Shown piece by piece: positions 17,951 through 27,237 of a stretch of 64,000 nt of DNA (position 1 is its first letter; each line of letters begins with the position of its first letter). The DNA lies in contig NZ_CP086068.1 of the NCBI RefSeq assembly GCF_020783335.1, forward strand, positions 620,001-684,000, in the 5' to 3' direction. Source of the DNA: Mucilaginibacter daejeonensis. GTDB taxonomy: Bacteria > Bacteroidota > Bacteroidia > Sphingobacteriales > Sphingobacteriaceae. Position numbers and translations under genes: made by a program. The notes beneath the pieces are model-generated. The model saw only the letters and a list, made by a program, of their open reading frames with translations. It made no database searches and was not told the origin of the DNA.

Positions 17951-17995
17951 CCCCTAAAGGGGGAACGATAGTTGGTCAACTCCCCCTTCAGGGGG
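17943..17995. repeat. CCCCC/GGGGG palindrome between convergent genes
   Basis: Two nested hairpins: CCCCCTAACCCCTAAAGGGGG, with the second half ACTCCCCCTTCAGGGGG. The same family occurs inside truA. It contains the stop of the ABC exporter and abuts the stop of the minus-strand gene (TAG at 17996-17998). Confidence 0.75.
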
Positions 17996-18235
17996 CTATC
18001 TCTTAGGCGGGTTATCCTTTTCAGGGTCCTGGAACTCGTCAGGTGGCGTTTTTACCGGCTTTACTGGTTCTTCGTCCTCTTCGCGTTGTTTAGCTACGTT
18101 TCCAAAGTTGGCATCATTCTGATGGTATTGTTGATCCTCCTGCTTTTCTACCGCTTTGCCACCGTTATCGTCAGGACGGTCGGTAGGAGTGTCAGATGGT
18201 GAGGGTTTGCTATGTTGGTTAGCTGGTGTGCTCAT
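17996..18235 (-). CDS. Small hydrophilic protein of unknown function
   Basis: The 79-residue frame starts at ATG 18235 with a purine-rich ACGGAGC stretch 11 nt upstream. The protein is strongly charged and Pro/Asp/Glu/Lys/Gln-rich with no hydrophobic core, so it is probably disordered. No motif is recognised. The plus-strand frame over the same bases encodes an implausible hydrophobic peptide, typical of an antisense shadow of a charged protein. The stop codon touches the palindromic repeat, so the C-terminus may have been changed by its insertion. It is moderately supported only, having no homologue I can recall. Confidence 0.45.
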   Translation of the reverse strand: MSTPANQHSKPSPSDTPTDRPDDNGGKAVEKQEDQQYHQNDANFGNVAKQREEDEEPVKPVKTPPDEFQDPEKDNPPKR

Positions 18236-18396
18236 AATTATTGCTCCGTTAATTTAGTGTAGAATGATAACAGCGGCCTGTAAGCCTTTGTTTGTAACGG
18301 GCTATTTGCACATCTCACCCTAACCTTTGTGTATTTTTTACATATTATGTGCGCGGATCTTCGTTAGTTTGCACCCGACCGATAAACGAACTTCAA

Positions 18397-19209
18397 ATGG
18401 AAAATTTCTCATTAAAAGATAAGGTGATCATTGTGACCGGTGGCACCGGTGTGTTGGGCGAGGCCTTTGTAAAAGGCATAGCTGATGCCGGCGGTGTAGC
18501 CTGCATCATGGGCCGTAATCAAAAGGTGGCCGAAGAACGCGCCGAGGCTATCAATGCTAACGGTGGAAAGGCATTGGCACTTGTGGCCGATGTGATGAAC
18601 GAAAGTCATCTACTGGCCGCCCGCGATAAGATCATGGACACTTATGGCAAGATAGACGGCCTGGTGAATGGTGCTGGTGGTAACATGCCCGGCGGCGTGA
18701 TCAACCCTGATCAGGACATATTTACCATGAACTTTGATGGTATGCGCCAGGTAATGGACCTCAACCTGTGGGGTACGCTGATCCCTACCCAGATCTTTGG
18801 TGAGGTGATGGCTAAAGGTGGCAAGGGCAGCATCGTCAACATATCGTCAATGGCCTCACAGCAGGCGGTGACCAAAGTTTTGGGTTATAGCATGGCTAAG
18901 GCCGCCATTGATAATTATACCCGCTGGTTCGCCCTAGAGGCGGCTAACCGTTATGGTGATACCTTGCGTATGAATGCCATTGCGCCAGGTTTCTTCCTCA
19001 CTGAACAGAACCGTACCCTGCTCACCAATACCGACGGCAGTTATACCGAACGTGGTAGCCTGGTACTGAAAAATACCCCATTCAAGCGCTTTGGTAAGGC
19101 CGAAGAACTGATCGGTGCACTGATCTGGCTCCTGAGCGATGCCTCAGCCTTTGTGACCGGTACCGTAGTAACGGTAGATGGTGGCTTCTCGATGTTCAGC
19201 GGCGTTTAA
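18397..19209 (+). CDS. SDR family oxidoreductase, D-mannonate/fructuronate reductase-like
   Basis: The 270-residue protein is a classical short-chain dehydrogenase/reductase: cofactor loop TGGTGVLGEAF near residues 13-23, the NGAGG motif near 92, and the catalytic Ser (NISSMAS) with YSMAK about 15 residues further. The TGGTGVLG variant and the long insertion after GAGGNMPGG resemble Bacteroidota SDRs annotated as D-mannonate oxidoreductase, acting in hexuronate breakdown. No other uronate genes are nearby, so the substrate is tentative. The start is ATG 18397; upstream in-frame codons lack support. It is closed by a strong terminator. Confidence 0.8.
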   Translation: MENFSLKDKVIIVTGGTGVLGEAFVKGIADAGGVACIMGRNQKVAEERAEAINANGGKALALVADVMNESHLLAARDKIMDTYGKIDGLVNGAGGNMPGGVINPDQDIFTMNFDGMRQVMDLNLWGTLIPTQIFGEVMAKGGKGSIVNISSMASQQAVTKVLGYSMAKAAIDNYTRWFALEAANRYGDTLRMNAIAPGFFLTEQNRTLLTNTDGSYTERGSLVLKNTPFKRFGKAEELIGALIWLLSDASAFVTGTVVTVDGGFSMFSGV

Positions 19210-19229
19210 GCGATATACTTTCATCATAC

Positions 19230-19273
19230 AAAGCCCTTTTACTGCCCTCCATAACGGCGGTGAAAGGGCTTTT
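19230..19273 (+). terminator. Long-stem terminator after the SDR gene
   Basis: A 17-bp stem with G-U pairs (19230-19246 with 19256-19272), containing AAAGCCC/GGGCTTT at its base, is followed by TTTTG. Confidence 0.8.
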
Positions 19274-19356
19274 GTGTTAAATTGCCAATTTCATAACAGG
19301 TGTACGCAAAGGCACCACGCGCGGGCGAATAACGACGCTCGAGGTTTTGGTCGCAG

Positions 19357-19499
19357 TGTTACATTTGATGTGTTACCGTGTTACATCTGGTGTTACATTC
19401 TGGCTTTTTGTTACTTTTTCTTGAAAAAGTTGGGTTTTTACCAATTTTGCAACGTCAGAAAGTGGGGAAATTTGGGGAATTCTGTTACATCAGTGTAAC
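19357..19499. promoter_or_regulatory. Cluster of TGTTACAT elements upstream of cbpA
   Basis: In a 372-nt gene-free stretch, TGTTACAT occurs at 19357, 19379, 19391 and 19483, with TGTTACC at 19371. The last copy forms a dyad with TGTAAC: GTTACA-TCAG-TGTAAC at 19484-19499. A CTTTTTC/GAAAAAG hairpin lies between. The dyad and clustering suggest a regulator-binding region for the cbpA-cbpM unit. Alternatively it is a decayed dispersed repeat. Confidence 0.4.
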
Positions 19500-19646
19500 T
19501 CCCAAAAGTTGTGAAACGGAGCTGGTCGATATCTGCGTCGAGTGATGCATACCTATCCGTTCTCAGCTTGAAGAACCGCTTATCATAGCAACCTTTTTTA
19601 TTTTCAACTGTTCATACTTCAACCTGCATCGAGCAGATCTACAGCT

Positions 19647-20564
19647 ATGGCCTTTGTTGATTACTATAAAGTTTTAGGTGTTGATAAGACCGCTTCGGAA
19701 AAGGACATCAAGAATGCCTACCGTAAGCTGGCCCGCAAGTTCCACCCCGATCTTAATCCTAATGACCCGGAAGCTAACAAACGTTTCCAGGAAATAAATG
19801 AAGCTAATGAGGTGCTTACCGATCCCGATAAGCGCAAAAAATATGACCAGTACGGCGAGCACTGGCAACATGCCGATGCTTATGAGCAGGCCCGCCAGCA
19901 ACAAGGCAGCGCTGGTCAGGGTGGCTACGGCGGTGGCCCGCAAGGCGGATATGATTTTAGCTCCTTTGGCGATGCGGGAGGCGATTTCTCGGATTTCTTC
20001 CAGTCGATGTTCGGTGGGGCAGGAGGCGGAGGTGGCCGGGGCAGGCAGGCACGTTACCGCGGGCAAGACTATAATGCCGAGTTGCAGCTGAGCTTACGGG
20101 ATGCCGCCACTACTCAAAAGCAAACGCTCACCGTGAACGGCAAAAGCATCCGCATCACCATACCTGCAGGGGTAGAGAACGGGCAGACCATCAAGATAGC
20201 CGGCCATGGTAGCGCCGGAGTGAACGGTGGCCCCAATGGCGACCTGTATATCACCTTCCGCATAGCCGATGATCCTCAGTTCAAGCGCCGGGGTGCCGAT
20301 CTGCTGGCCACCGTACCGTTGAATTTGTATACGGCTATACTGGGTGGCGATATCACTGTTGATACCCTTACCGGGCAGGTGAAAGTGAAGGTGAAGCCCG
20401 AAACCCCTAACGGCACACAGGTAAAACTAAAAGGCAAGGGCTTCCCAGTATACAAAAAGGAAGGCGAATTTGGCGATCTGTACCTTACCTACAATGTACA
20501 GTTACCTACCAACCTCACCGCCGAACAAAAAGAGTTATTCACTAAACTGGCTAATACTCAATAG
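19647..20564 (+). CDS. cbpA: DnaJ-domain co-chaperone of the CbpA type
   Basis: The 305-residue protein has a J domain (1-70) with HPD at 33-35, a Gly/Phe-rich linker (about 85-135), and a two-lobed C-terminal substrate-binding domain (about 140-300). It lacks the CxxCxGxG zinc repeats of DnaJ, so it is CbpA-like. It stimulates DnaK ATPase. In relatives it also binds DNA and responds to stress. The next gene, 1 nt after the stop, encodes the matching modulator CbpM, which strengthens the assignment. An unusual repeat-rich leader lies upstream. Confidence 0.9.
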   Translation: MAFVDYYKVLGVDKTASEKDIKNAYRKLARKFHPDLNPNDPEANKRFQEINEANEVLTDPDKRKKYDQYGEHWQHADAYEQARQQQGSAGQGGYGGGPQGGYDFSSFGDAGGDFSDFFQSMFGGAGGGGGRGRQARYRGQDYNAELQLSLRDAATTQKQTLTVNGKSIRITIPAGVENGQTIKIAGHGSAGVNGGPNGDLYITFRIADDPQFKRRGADLLATVPLNLYTAILGGDITVDTLTGQVKVKVKPETPNGTQVKLKGKGFPVYKKEGEFGDLYLTYNVQLPTNLTAEQKELFTKLANTQ

Positions 20565-20565
20565 C

Positions 20566-20856
20566 ATGGCAAATACAGCGCTTACGGCAGCAAATGAGTT
20601 TTGCAGCTACCACCAGATCGATGTTACCCTGATCACTGCATTTTATGATGCCGGGCTGATCCAGCTTACGGTGGTGGATCAGCACTATTTCATACCACAG
20701 GAGCAACTCCCCGGCGTTGAACGCCTGGTGCGCCTGCACAATGAGCTTGGCATTAATATAGAAGGATTAGAGGCGATCACTCACCTGCTGGATCGCATGC
20801 ATGACCTTAAACAGGAGGTGCAACTGCTACGCAACCGGTTAAGCGTTTACGAGTAG
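20566..20856 (+). CDS. cbpM: Chaperone modulator CbpM
   Basis: The 96-residue protein begins with a short MerR-like winged-helix region and ends in a helix with heptad character (LLDRMHDLKQEVQLLRNRL). Together with its position 1 nt after cbpA, this identifies the CbpM family. CbpM binds the CbpA J domain and inhibits its co-chaperone activity. Translation is very likely coupled to cbpA through the TAGCATG junction. A longer frame starting at 20470 lies inside cbpA and has no support. Confidence 0.85.
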   Translation: MANTALTAANEFCSYHQIDVTLITAFYDAGLIQLTVVDQHYFIPQEQLPGVERLVRLHNELGINIEGLEAITHLLDRMHDLKQEVQLLRNRLSVYE

Positions 20857-20862
20857 TGTGGC

Positions 20863-21507
20863 TTAACCGTCAAGCAGGAAAACGAATAGCTCTTTAGGGC
20901 CGTGAGCACCCAGTACCAGCGTCTTCTCGATATCGGCCGTGCGGCTTGGGCCGGTCACGGTAGTGATCATGCTGGGCAGGCGCTGGCGGTATTTATCTTG
21001 TAGTAACTTGAAACCGTCTTTAAGGTCGAGCACCAGTTGCGAGGTATACGCCAGCACGATGTGCACGGGCGGATATATGCTTAACCGGCGGCCGGCCATA
21101 TTACCGTTGCTCAGCAGTACACTACCATTACGAGCCACCAGAGCCTCGCAAAGCGTAAAGCCTACCTCGGCCTGGTCAAAGTCTTTATCGGTTTGGTAAA
21201 AGGGATAATCGTAAGTATCCAGCAATTGCTGTAAGGCAGGTTCCCAGCAGTAGATCTTACGCCACTGGCGTTGCTCGGCCAGGTTGAGTAACGACTCGAT
21301 GAACTGTATCTCGTCCTCACAAAATACGAACTGACCCGAAACTGCGATCAGTTCCTCCGCGAACATCACCTCTAACGATTCGTCCTCGCCCAGCGTGCCA
21401 TACAAAGGCTGATCTTCCAGGTTGGGGTACGGGTTATCACGTTTCACTAAAAGGGCCTTGCGCACCTTTTTGAGCATTCTTTCTTTGGCAGTGGTGTTGT
21501 CCTTCAT
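20863..21507 (-). CDS. LUD-domain protein (LutC/YkgG family)
   Basis: The 214-residue protein matches the LUD/YkgG domain: MKDNTTAKERMLKKVRKALL at the start, EVGFTLCEALVARNGSVLL in the core and TVTGPSRTADIEKTLVLGAHGP near the end. LutC works with LutA and LutB in lactate oxidation, but those genes are absent here. In Bacteroidota a lone LUD gene often sits beside ftsH, where its role is unclear. Upstream in-frame codons to 21582 exist (TTG 21582, ATG 21528); I chose ATG 21507 because the family usually begins there. It is convergent with cbpM by 6 nt and separated from ftsH by a terminator. Confidence 0.8.
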   Translation of the reverse strand: MKDNTTAKERMLKKVRKALLVKRDNPYPNLEDQPLYGTLGEDESLEVMFAEELIAVSGQFVFCEDEIQFIESLLNLAEQRQWRKIYCWEPALQQLLDTYDYPFYQTDKDFDQAEVGFTLCEALVARNGSVLLSNGNMAGRRLSIYPPVHIVLAYTSQLVLDLKDGFKLLQDKYRQRLPSMITTVTGPSRTADIEKTLVLGAHGPKELFVFLLDG

Positions 21508-21596
21508 AGGGTCAATGTTGGCGATCATAGGGTGATGACCTGTTTCATAATTACAAGTATCGCTATTAATGCGTTCACCCAAAAGCTATAAAACAA

Positions 21597-21626
21597 AAAA
21601 GCCACTATGATCAGCATAGTGGCTTT
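21597..21626 (-). terminator. Terminator of the rsfS-ftsH unit
   Basis: A 13-bp perfect stem AAAAGCCACTATG / CATAGTGGCTTTT with a 4-nt loop. On the minus strand it is followed by TTGTTTT. Confidence 0.88.
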
Positions 21627-21643
21627 TGATATGGTATCAAATA

Positions 21644-23749
21644 TTATTGATCGTCTTTTTTGTCAGCGTCAATGCGTGCTGTTTCAGGGTTGGTCACGCT
21701 CTCAGGGATCGCATTGTTGTCGGTCTCCGGATTTAAAGCGGCCTCGCCGTTAACAAATTTGTCGTAAGTGGTACGGTTGTCAAATGGGCGTTTACCTAAA
21801 AGTTCTTCCAGGTCGCTTTGGAATAGTACCTCTTTCTCTAACAATTTGGCAGCTAACAGTTCCAGTCCTGCGCGTTTCTCGTTCAGGAGGTCCTTGGTAC
21901 GTTGGTACACATTGTCGATCAGTCCGCGCACCTCGGCGTCGATCAGCTCGGCAGTGGTGTCAGAGTATGGTTTGTTGAACTGGTACTCGCCTTGCGGATC
22001 GTAGAACGACAGGTTGCCCACTTTAGGGTTCATACCATAGATCTTCACCATGGCGTAAGCCAGTTTAGTGATGCGTTCCAGATCGCTTAGCGCACCGGTA
22101 GATATACGGCCGAAAACGATGTCCTCGGCAACACGGCCACCCATTGATACCACCATCTCGTCCATCAGTTGCTCGGTAGTGTGCAGGAACTGCTCACGTG
22201 GCAGGTATTGGGCATAACCTAAAGCGGCCACACCACGAGGAACGATAGATACTTTTACCAGTGGATCGGCATGCTCCAGGAACCAGCCCGCGATCGCGTG
22301 GCCAGCCTCGTGGTAAGCCACGATGCGTTTCTCTTCAGGTGAAATGATCTTGTTCTTTTTCTCCAGACCACCGATCACACGGTCAATGGCATCCTGGAAA
22401 TCCTGCATATCAACGGCCTGTTTATCACGGCGGGCAGCGATCAGTGCAGCCTCGTTACAAACGTTGGCTATCTCAGCACCGGCGAAACCAGGGGTTTGTG
22501 CCGATAGTTTCTTGGCATCCACACCTTCGGCCAGTTTTAACGGGCCTAAGTGTACTTTAAAGATCTGCTCACGGCCTACCAGGTCGGGCTTATCGATCGA
22601 TATCTGGCGGTCAAAACGACCCGGACGAAGCAAGGCTGAGTCCAACACGTCTGGACGGTTGGTAGCGGCCATGATAATGATACCCGAATCGGTACCGAAA
22701 CCATCCATCTCCACTAGTAACTGGTTCAGGGTATTTTCGCGCTCATCATTACCACCAACGATGTTGTTCTTGCCACGGGCACGGCCAATGGCATCGATCT
22801 CGTCAATGAAGATGATACATGGGGCTTTATCCTTAGCTTGTTTGAACAGGTCACGTACACGTGAAGCACCCACACCCACGAACATCTCCACAAAGTCAGA
22901 GCCTGAAAGGGAGAAGAACGGCACCTGTGCCTCACCGGCAACGGCTTTGGCCATCAAGGTCTTACCGGTACCCGGCGAACCTACCAACAGTGCACCCTTA
23001 GGGATCTTACCACCCAGGTTGGTGTATTTTTTAGGGTTCTTCAGGAAATCAACGATCTCCATCACCTCTTCTTTAGCTTCCTGCAAACCGGCCACATCGT
23101 TAAAGGTCACATTGACCTGCGATTCTTTATCGAACAGGGTAGCCTTTGATTTACCGATGTTGAAGATCTGACCACCAGGGCCACCGCCGGCACCACCGCT
23201 CATGCGGCGCATGATGAACAGCCACAAACCAGCGAACAGTACCAGCATAATGATGCCTTGCACCAGCCAGTTTGACAGAAGGCTTTCGCGCTGCTCGAAC
23301 TGGATCGGCACTTTAGCCGCATCTGGCATATCCTTTTCGGCCGCCAGTATGCTCTGCTTCATGCTGTCAAAAGAAGCATCGGTGAAGTAGAACTGCGGAT
23401 TGGCCGATGAGATGCCGATAGAACGCTGATCTTTGAACTTAGCGTACTCAGGCTTTTGCTGTAAGCTATCCTTTTTAATGTATACCTCGGCCACCACGTG
23501 ATCGCCGTTCTTGTAGGCCACTATGCGGTCAACATCACCGTTGCGCAGCATGGGTACAAAATCTTTCTCGAACTCGATAGCACTGCCGTTACCACCGTTA
23601 AGGATGTAAGGCACCACCAGCAGGGCAAGTATCACGATGGCATAAAGCCACATGAAGTTGAAACGGGGAGGCTTGGGCGTTATCTTTCTATTAGGTACCC
23701 GCCTGAACGAGCGGGATTTATCAGATCTGCTATTGTTATTTTCTTTCAT
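21644..23749 (-). CDS. ftsH: ATP-dependent zinc metalloprotease FtsH
   Basis: The 701-residue membrane-bound AAA+ protease degrades misfolded membrane and regulatory proteins. Two TM helices flank a periplasmic domain (about 33-50 and 161-180). The AAA+ module has Walker A GSPGTGKT near 256 (Ser replaces the usual second Pro), Walker [13 protein letters not shown], and the second region of homology [18 protein letters not shown]. The zinc site HEAGH lies near 478, with the third ligand in the DLERIT region. The C-terminal tail is acidic. It follows rsfS at 67 nt and is closed by a terminator. Confidence 0.97.
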   Translation of the reverse strand: MKENNNSRSDKSRSFRRVPNRKITPKPPRFNFMWLYAIVILALLVVPYILNGGNGSAIEFEKDFVPMLRNGDVDRIVAYKNGDHVVAEVYIKKDSLQQKPEYAKFKDQRSIGISSANPQFYFTDASFDSMKQSILAAEKDMPDAAKVPIQFEQRESLLSNWLVQGIIMLVLFAGLWLFIMRRMSGGAGGGPGGQIFNIGKSKATLFDKESQVNVTFNDVAGLQEAKEEVMEIVDFLKNPKKYTNLGGKIPKGALLVGSPGTGKTLMAKAVAGEAQVPFFSLSGSDFVEMFVGVGASRVRDLFKQAKDKAPCIIFIDEIDAIGRARGKNNIVGGNDERENTLNQLLVEMDGFGTDSGIIIMAATNRPDVLDSALLRPGRFDRQISIDKPDLVGREQIFKVHLGPLKLAEGVDAKKLSAQTPGFAGAEIANVCNEAALIAARRDKQAVDMQDFQDAIDRVIGGLEKKNKIISPEEKRIVAYHEAGHAIAGWFLEHADPLVKVSIVPRGVAALGYAQYLPREQFLHTTEQLMDEMVVSMGGRVAEDIVFGRISTGALSDLERITKLAYAMVKIYGMNPKVGNLSFYDPQGEYQFNKPYSDTTAELIDAEVRGLIDNVYQRTKDLLNEKRAGLELLAAKLLEKEVLFQSDLEELLGKRPFDNRTTYDKFVNGEAALNPETDNNAIPESVTNPETARIDADKKDDQ

Positions 23750-23816
23750 TTCTTTAAGGGCTCAAACATAACCATCTTTGATCAAAGATCGGTACAGGTA
23801 ATAAAACTAAAGACGG

Positions 23817-24191
23817 TCAGGCGCTTTTGTAGAACTTGATCTCGGCATCGCCCCATAGGTCCTCAACACCGTAATATTCACGTTTATCGGTCTTGAATAT
23901 GTGCACCACCACATCAATGTAGTCCAGTAATATCCATTCGGCATGCTCCAGGCCCTCCTTGTGGGTAGCTTCCTGGCCGGTGGCCTTGAATATCTCGTCT
24001 TCTATGCTGTTGGCTATGGCTTTTACCTGTGTGCTGGAGTCGGCATGACATATCACAAAATAATCGGACACGGAGCTCTTGATATTACGCAGGTCCAATC
24101 TCACTATGTCGTTCCCTTTTTTTTCCTGGATGCCATGGATGGCCAGTTCAGAAATGTAAGCGGATTCAGTTATCGCTTTGCTTTTTACCAT
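23817..24191 (-). CDS. rsfS: Ribosomal silencing factor RsfS
   Basis: The 124-residue protein binds ribosomal protein L14 and blocks subunit joining under nutrient limitation. Family landmarks are the KKGNDIVRLDLRNIKSSVSDYF strand-helix and the VICHADSSTQVKAIANSIED core, with HVFKTDKREYYGVEDLWGDA at the C-terminus. Length is normal for the family. It starts at ATG 24191 and lies 67 nt upstream of ftsH. birA is divergent across 59 nt of AT-rich DNA. rsfS-ftsH is a recurrent pair in Bacteroidota. Confidence 0.93.
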   Translation of the reverse strand: MVKSKAITESAYISELAIHGIQEKKGNDIVRLDLRNIKSSVSDYFVICHADSSTQVKAIANSIEDEIFKATGQEATHKEGLEHAEWILLDYIDVVVHIFKTDKREYYGVEDLWGDAEIKFYKSA

Positions 24192-24250
24192 TAAAAACCT
24201 TTAATTTTGAACGATTTGAATGTAATAATTATTATTTAAACTTAGGTACT

Positions 24251-25021
24251 TTGCAAAATAACATTTTTTCGGGATCAATTGTTGGACACCATCTCTTGAT
24301 ACTGAAAGAAGTTGACTCTACGAACACATACCTTAAACAAATGCTGGCAAATAATGAGCCAGTAGCGGAGGGTACGGCCATTATGGCAGAAAGCCAGACC
24401 GCCGGCCGTGGCCAGCAACTCAATAAATGGTACAGCACAACCGGCGAAAGCCTTGCCTTCAGCTTTGTGATCAGCCCCACTTTTCTGCCCATTGCCCGCC
24501 AGTTCGACCTTACCCGCGTGGTCAGCTTGGGAGTATACGGAGCGCTGCGGCCATTGGTTGGCGATCCGCTCAAAATTAAATGGCCTAATGATATTTACAT
24601 CGGCGATCGTAAGCTGGGCGGCATCCTGATCGAGAACCAGTTAAAGGGAAGCAACATTAAGCACACGGTAGTGGGCATAGGGCTCAACATCAACCAGTCG
24701 TGGTTCCCCGAATGGGTACCCAACCCGACCTCGCTCAGGCAAACATTACATAAAGATCACGATCCAAAGGAAATATTGGCTCAACTTTGCGTTAATATTG
24801 ATCATTGGTATGATGAACTGAAGCAAGGCGCTACCGAAATTATCCAACGCTCGTACCTCGATACCCTGTATCGTTTTAACATCAGCGGTCGATTTAAGGC
24901 GCAAGATATTATATTTGAGGGCCGGATCGTTGGCGTTACACCGCAGGGGCTGTTACAGGTACAGCAAGCGGAGGGCACCAGGGAGTACGATCTTAAGCAG
25001 ATACAGTTCATTCACCACTAA
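24251..25021 (+). CDS. birA: Biotin--[acetyl-CoA-carboxylase] ligase (no HTH domain)
   Basis: The 256-residue monofunctional ligase adds biotin to the carboxyl carrier protein. It has the adenylation loop ESQTAGRGQQLNKW near 47-60, with the GRG motif, and KWPNDIYIGDRKLGGILIE near 112-130. The C-terminal SH3-like cap is visible. The N-terminal DNA-binding domain of E. coli BirA is absent, so it does not repress transcription. The start is TTG 24251: conserved residues begin right there (MQNNIFSG) and no ATG lies before residue 31. Three genes follow closely on the same strand, ending with pfkA. Confidence 0.9.
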   Translation: MQNNIFSGSIVGHHLLILKEVDSTNTYLKQMLANNEPVAEGTAIMAESQTAGRGQQLNKWYSTTGESLAFSFVISPTFLPIARQFDLTRVVSLGVYGALRPLVGDPLKIKWPNDIYIGDRKLGGILIENQLKGSNIKHTVVGIGLNINQSWFPEWVPNPTSLRQTLHKDHDPKEILAQLCVNIDHWYDELKQGATEIIQRSYLDTLYRFNISGRFKAQDIIFEGRIVGVTPQGLLQVQQAEGTREYDLKQIQFIHH

Positions 25022-25030
25022 AAGCATATT

Positions 25031-25486
25031 ATGAAAAGGATATATCTATCATTACTGGCCGTATTTTTTGCGGCGACCACTTTTGCACAGATCGAGACAC
25101 CTGTAAAATGGAGCTACGCGGCTAAAAGAATAAGCCCTACCGAAGCGGTGATCCTGGTAAAGGCCACTATCGATGCCGGATGGCACATTTACTCGCAAAA
25201 TGTAAAAGAGGGCGGCCCTGTGGCTACCAGCTTTACCTTTCCGCCAAGTAAGGACTATGTACTGGTAGGCAAACCAATGGAACCTAAACCGGTAACAAAA
25301 TATGAGGATGCCTTTAAGATGAATGTGAGCTACTTCGAGAACTCGGCCATCTTTCAGCAACGCATCAAATTGAAAAAGGCCGGTGCTACTACCGTTAAGG
25401 GCAAAGTGGAATACATGACCTGCAACGACCGCAAATGCCTTCCGCCAGATGAGGTTGAGTTCACGGTGAGTTTATCAGCCAAATAA
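25031..25486 (+). CDS. DsbD alpha-type periplasmic domain protein
   Basis: The 151-residue exported protein corresponds to the N-terminal (alpha) domain of DsbD, encoded separately here. The signal peptide is MKRIYLSLLAVFFAATTFA. The mature immunoglobulin-like domain has Cys-131 and Cys-136 in YMTCNDRKCLPP, the pair that takes electrons from the membrane domain and passes them to periplasmic partners. It lies 9 nt after birA and 17 nt before the membrane part of dsbD. A split alpha domain is common in Bacteroidota. Confidence 0.88.
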   Translation: MKRIYLSLLAVFFAATTFAQIETPVKWSYAAKRISPTEAVILVKATIDAGWHIYSQNVKEGGPVATSFTFPPSKDYVLVGKPMEPKPVTKYEDAFKMNVSYFENSAIFQQRIKLKKAGATTVKGKVEYMTCNDRKCLPPDEVEFTVSLSAK

Positions 25487-25503
25487 TAAGTACGTTACCG
25501 ATC

Positions 25504-27237
25504 ATGCATTTTCGTTCAAAGCGGCCGGTAAAAGGGCTGCTATTCATTTTTTTGTTGAGCCTGGCCACCTTACTGATGGCGCGTCCGGCACATGCGGCAA
25601 TAATGCTGCTAACGCAGACCGATACCACGCTGACCGCTGCTGATACCGTTTCAACGGCCGATGTAGAGTTCACTGATGTGGCGCCTGCCAAACCCGCCGC
25701 CAATTCTACTGTTGACAGCGCCAAGACCCAAAGTACCGTTGTAGCTGCCGCCGCTACCAAACCTGCCGAAAAGCCTAAAACGCTGTGGCAGATATTTATT
25801 GCCGGCCTGTTAGGTGGTTTTGCCGCCTTACTGATGCCTTGCATTTACCCGATGTTGCCATTGACCGTAAGCTTTTTTACCAAAAAAGCCGGATCGCGCA
25901 GTAAGGGTATTTGGCACTCGGTGATCTACGGGGTATCTATCATTGTGATCTATGTATCACTTGGTCTGCTCATCACCCTGCTGTTCGGCTCCGACGCGTT
26001 GAACGCGCTGGCCACCAACGGTATATTCAACCTGTTCTTCTTTTTACTATTGGTAGTGTTCGGGGCATCGTTCCTGGGCGCTTTCGAGATACAGTTACCT
26101 ACCTCACTCGCTAACAAGCTGGATGAGAACTCCGACAAAGGGGGCATGGCCGGCCTGTTCTTCATGGCGGCCACCCTGGTGGTGGTATCCTTCTCGTGTA
26201 CCGGCCCCATCATTGGTACCCTGTTGGTAGAGGCCGCCTCCAAAGGCGAGCGTTTGGCACCGGCCATGGGTATGTTCGGTTTCTCGCTGGCACTGGCTAT
26301 CCCGTTCACGTTGTTCGCGCTGTTCCCATCGTTGTTAAAGTCGTTGCCAAAATCAGGTGGATGGCTTAATAGTGTGAAGGTGATATTGGGCTTTTTGGAG
26401 CTGGCCTTTGCGCTTAAGTTCCTGTCTAACGTGGATCTGGCTTACCACTGGAACTGGTTCGACCGTGAGGTGTTCCTGTCGCTTTGGATCGTGATCAGTG
26501 CATTGATGGGTATGTACCTGTTGGGCAAGCTCAAATTCTCGCATGACAGCGACCTGCCTTACGTATCGGTTCCGCGTACGTTCCTGGCCATTATCGTGTT
26601 CGCCTTTACGGTGTACATGATCCCGGGCTTATGGGGCGCGCCGCTTAAATCGATCAGTGCATTTTTACCGCCTACCGCTACTCAGGATTTCGACCTGAGC
26701 AACCTGACCGCAGCTACAGCCCCCGAGGCCAGGCCACAGATCAGCATCAAGGAAAAGAAGTACGAGAGCGTGTTCCTGCGTGGAAAACACAAAGGGCTTG
26801 ATGAGTGGTACGACCTTGACCAGGCTTTACAGGTATCCAAAGAGACCAATAAACCGATACTGATCGATTTTACAGGCTGGAACTGCGTGAACTGCCGCAA
26901 AATGGAGGCCGATGTTTGGAGCGACCCTGAGGTACACAAGCGCCTGGCCAATGATTTCGTGATGCTGGAGCTTTATGTGGACGAGAAGAAAGAGTTGCCG
27001 GCAAATGAGCAGAAGATATCAGCATATAGTGGGAAAAAGATCAAAACTATAGGCAATAAATGGAGCGATTATGAAGCTTCGAATTTTAATGTAAATTCGC
27101 AACCATATTACGTGATCGTGAATGCCAAGGGCGACGTTCTGGTGCCGCCCCAAGGCGCTAATTATGACGTAGCGAACTATATCCGATTTTTAGACAGCGG
27201 CAAAGCCGCCTACGAAAAGAACAATGGCAGAAATTAA
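25504..27237 (+). CDS. dsbD: Thiol:disulfide interchange protein DsbD (beta and gamma domains)
   Basis: The 577-residue protein moves electrons from cytoplasmic thioredoxin to the periplasm. A signal anchor and a Thr/Ala/Lys-rich linker precede the eight-helix beta domain with redox Cys-113 (MPCIYPM) and Cys-232 (SFSCTGP). The C-terminal thioredoxin-like gamma domain has GWNCVNCRK near 458-466. The classical alpha domain is missing and is supplied by the preceding gene. The last 14 nt overlap pfkA in another frame, so the two are translated from one transcript. Confidence 0.93.
   Translation: MHFRSKRPVKGLLFIFLLSLATLLMARPAHAAIMLLTQTDTTLTAADTVSTADVEFTDVAPAKPAANSTVDSAKTQSTVVAAAATKPAEKPKTLWQIFIAGLLGGFAALLMPCIYPMLPLTVSFFTKKAGSRSKGIWHSVIYGVSIIVIYVSLGLLITLLFGSDALNALATNGIFNLFFFLLLVVFGASFLGAFEIQLPTSLANKLDENSDKGGMAGLFFMAATLVVVSFSCTGPIIGTLLVEAASKGERLAPAMGMFGFSLALAIPFTLFALFPSLLKSLPKSGGWLNSVKVILGFLELAFALKFLSNVDLAYHWNWFDREVFLSLWIVISALMGMYLLGKLKFSHDSDLPYVSVPRTFLAIIVFAFTVYMIPGLWGAPLKSISAFLPPTATQDFDLSNLTAATAPEARPQISIKEKKYESVFLRGKHKGLDEWYDLDQALQVSKETNKPILIDFTGWNCVNCRKMEADVWSDPEVHKRLANDFVMLELYVDEKKELPANEQKISAYSGKKIKTIGNKWSDYEASNFNVNSQPYYVIVNAKGDVLVPPQGANYDVANYIRFLDSGKAAYEKNNGRN

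Noticed and set aside
17972..18202. Plus-strand hydrophobic frame of 76 codons
   Set aside because: It is antisense to a charged protein whose complement gives Leu/Val/Phe-rich nonsense. It has no ribosome-binding site and overlaps a repeat.
19178..19498. 106-codon plus-strand frame after the SDR gene
   Set aside because: It overlaps the SDR 3' end, a terminator and the TGTTACAT cluster. Composition is not protein-like.
22323..23171. 282-codon frame antisense to ftsH
   Set aside because: It lies entirely within ftsH, lacks any recognised domain and has Ser/Pro/Arg-rich shadow composition. ftsH is certain.
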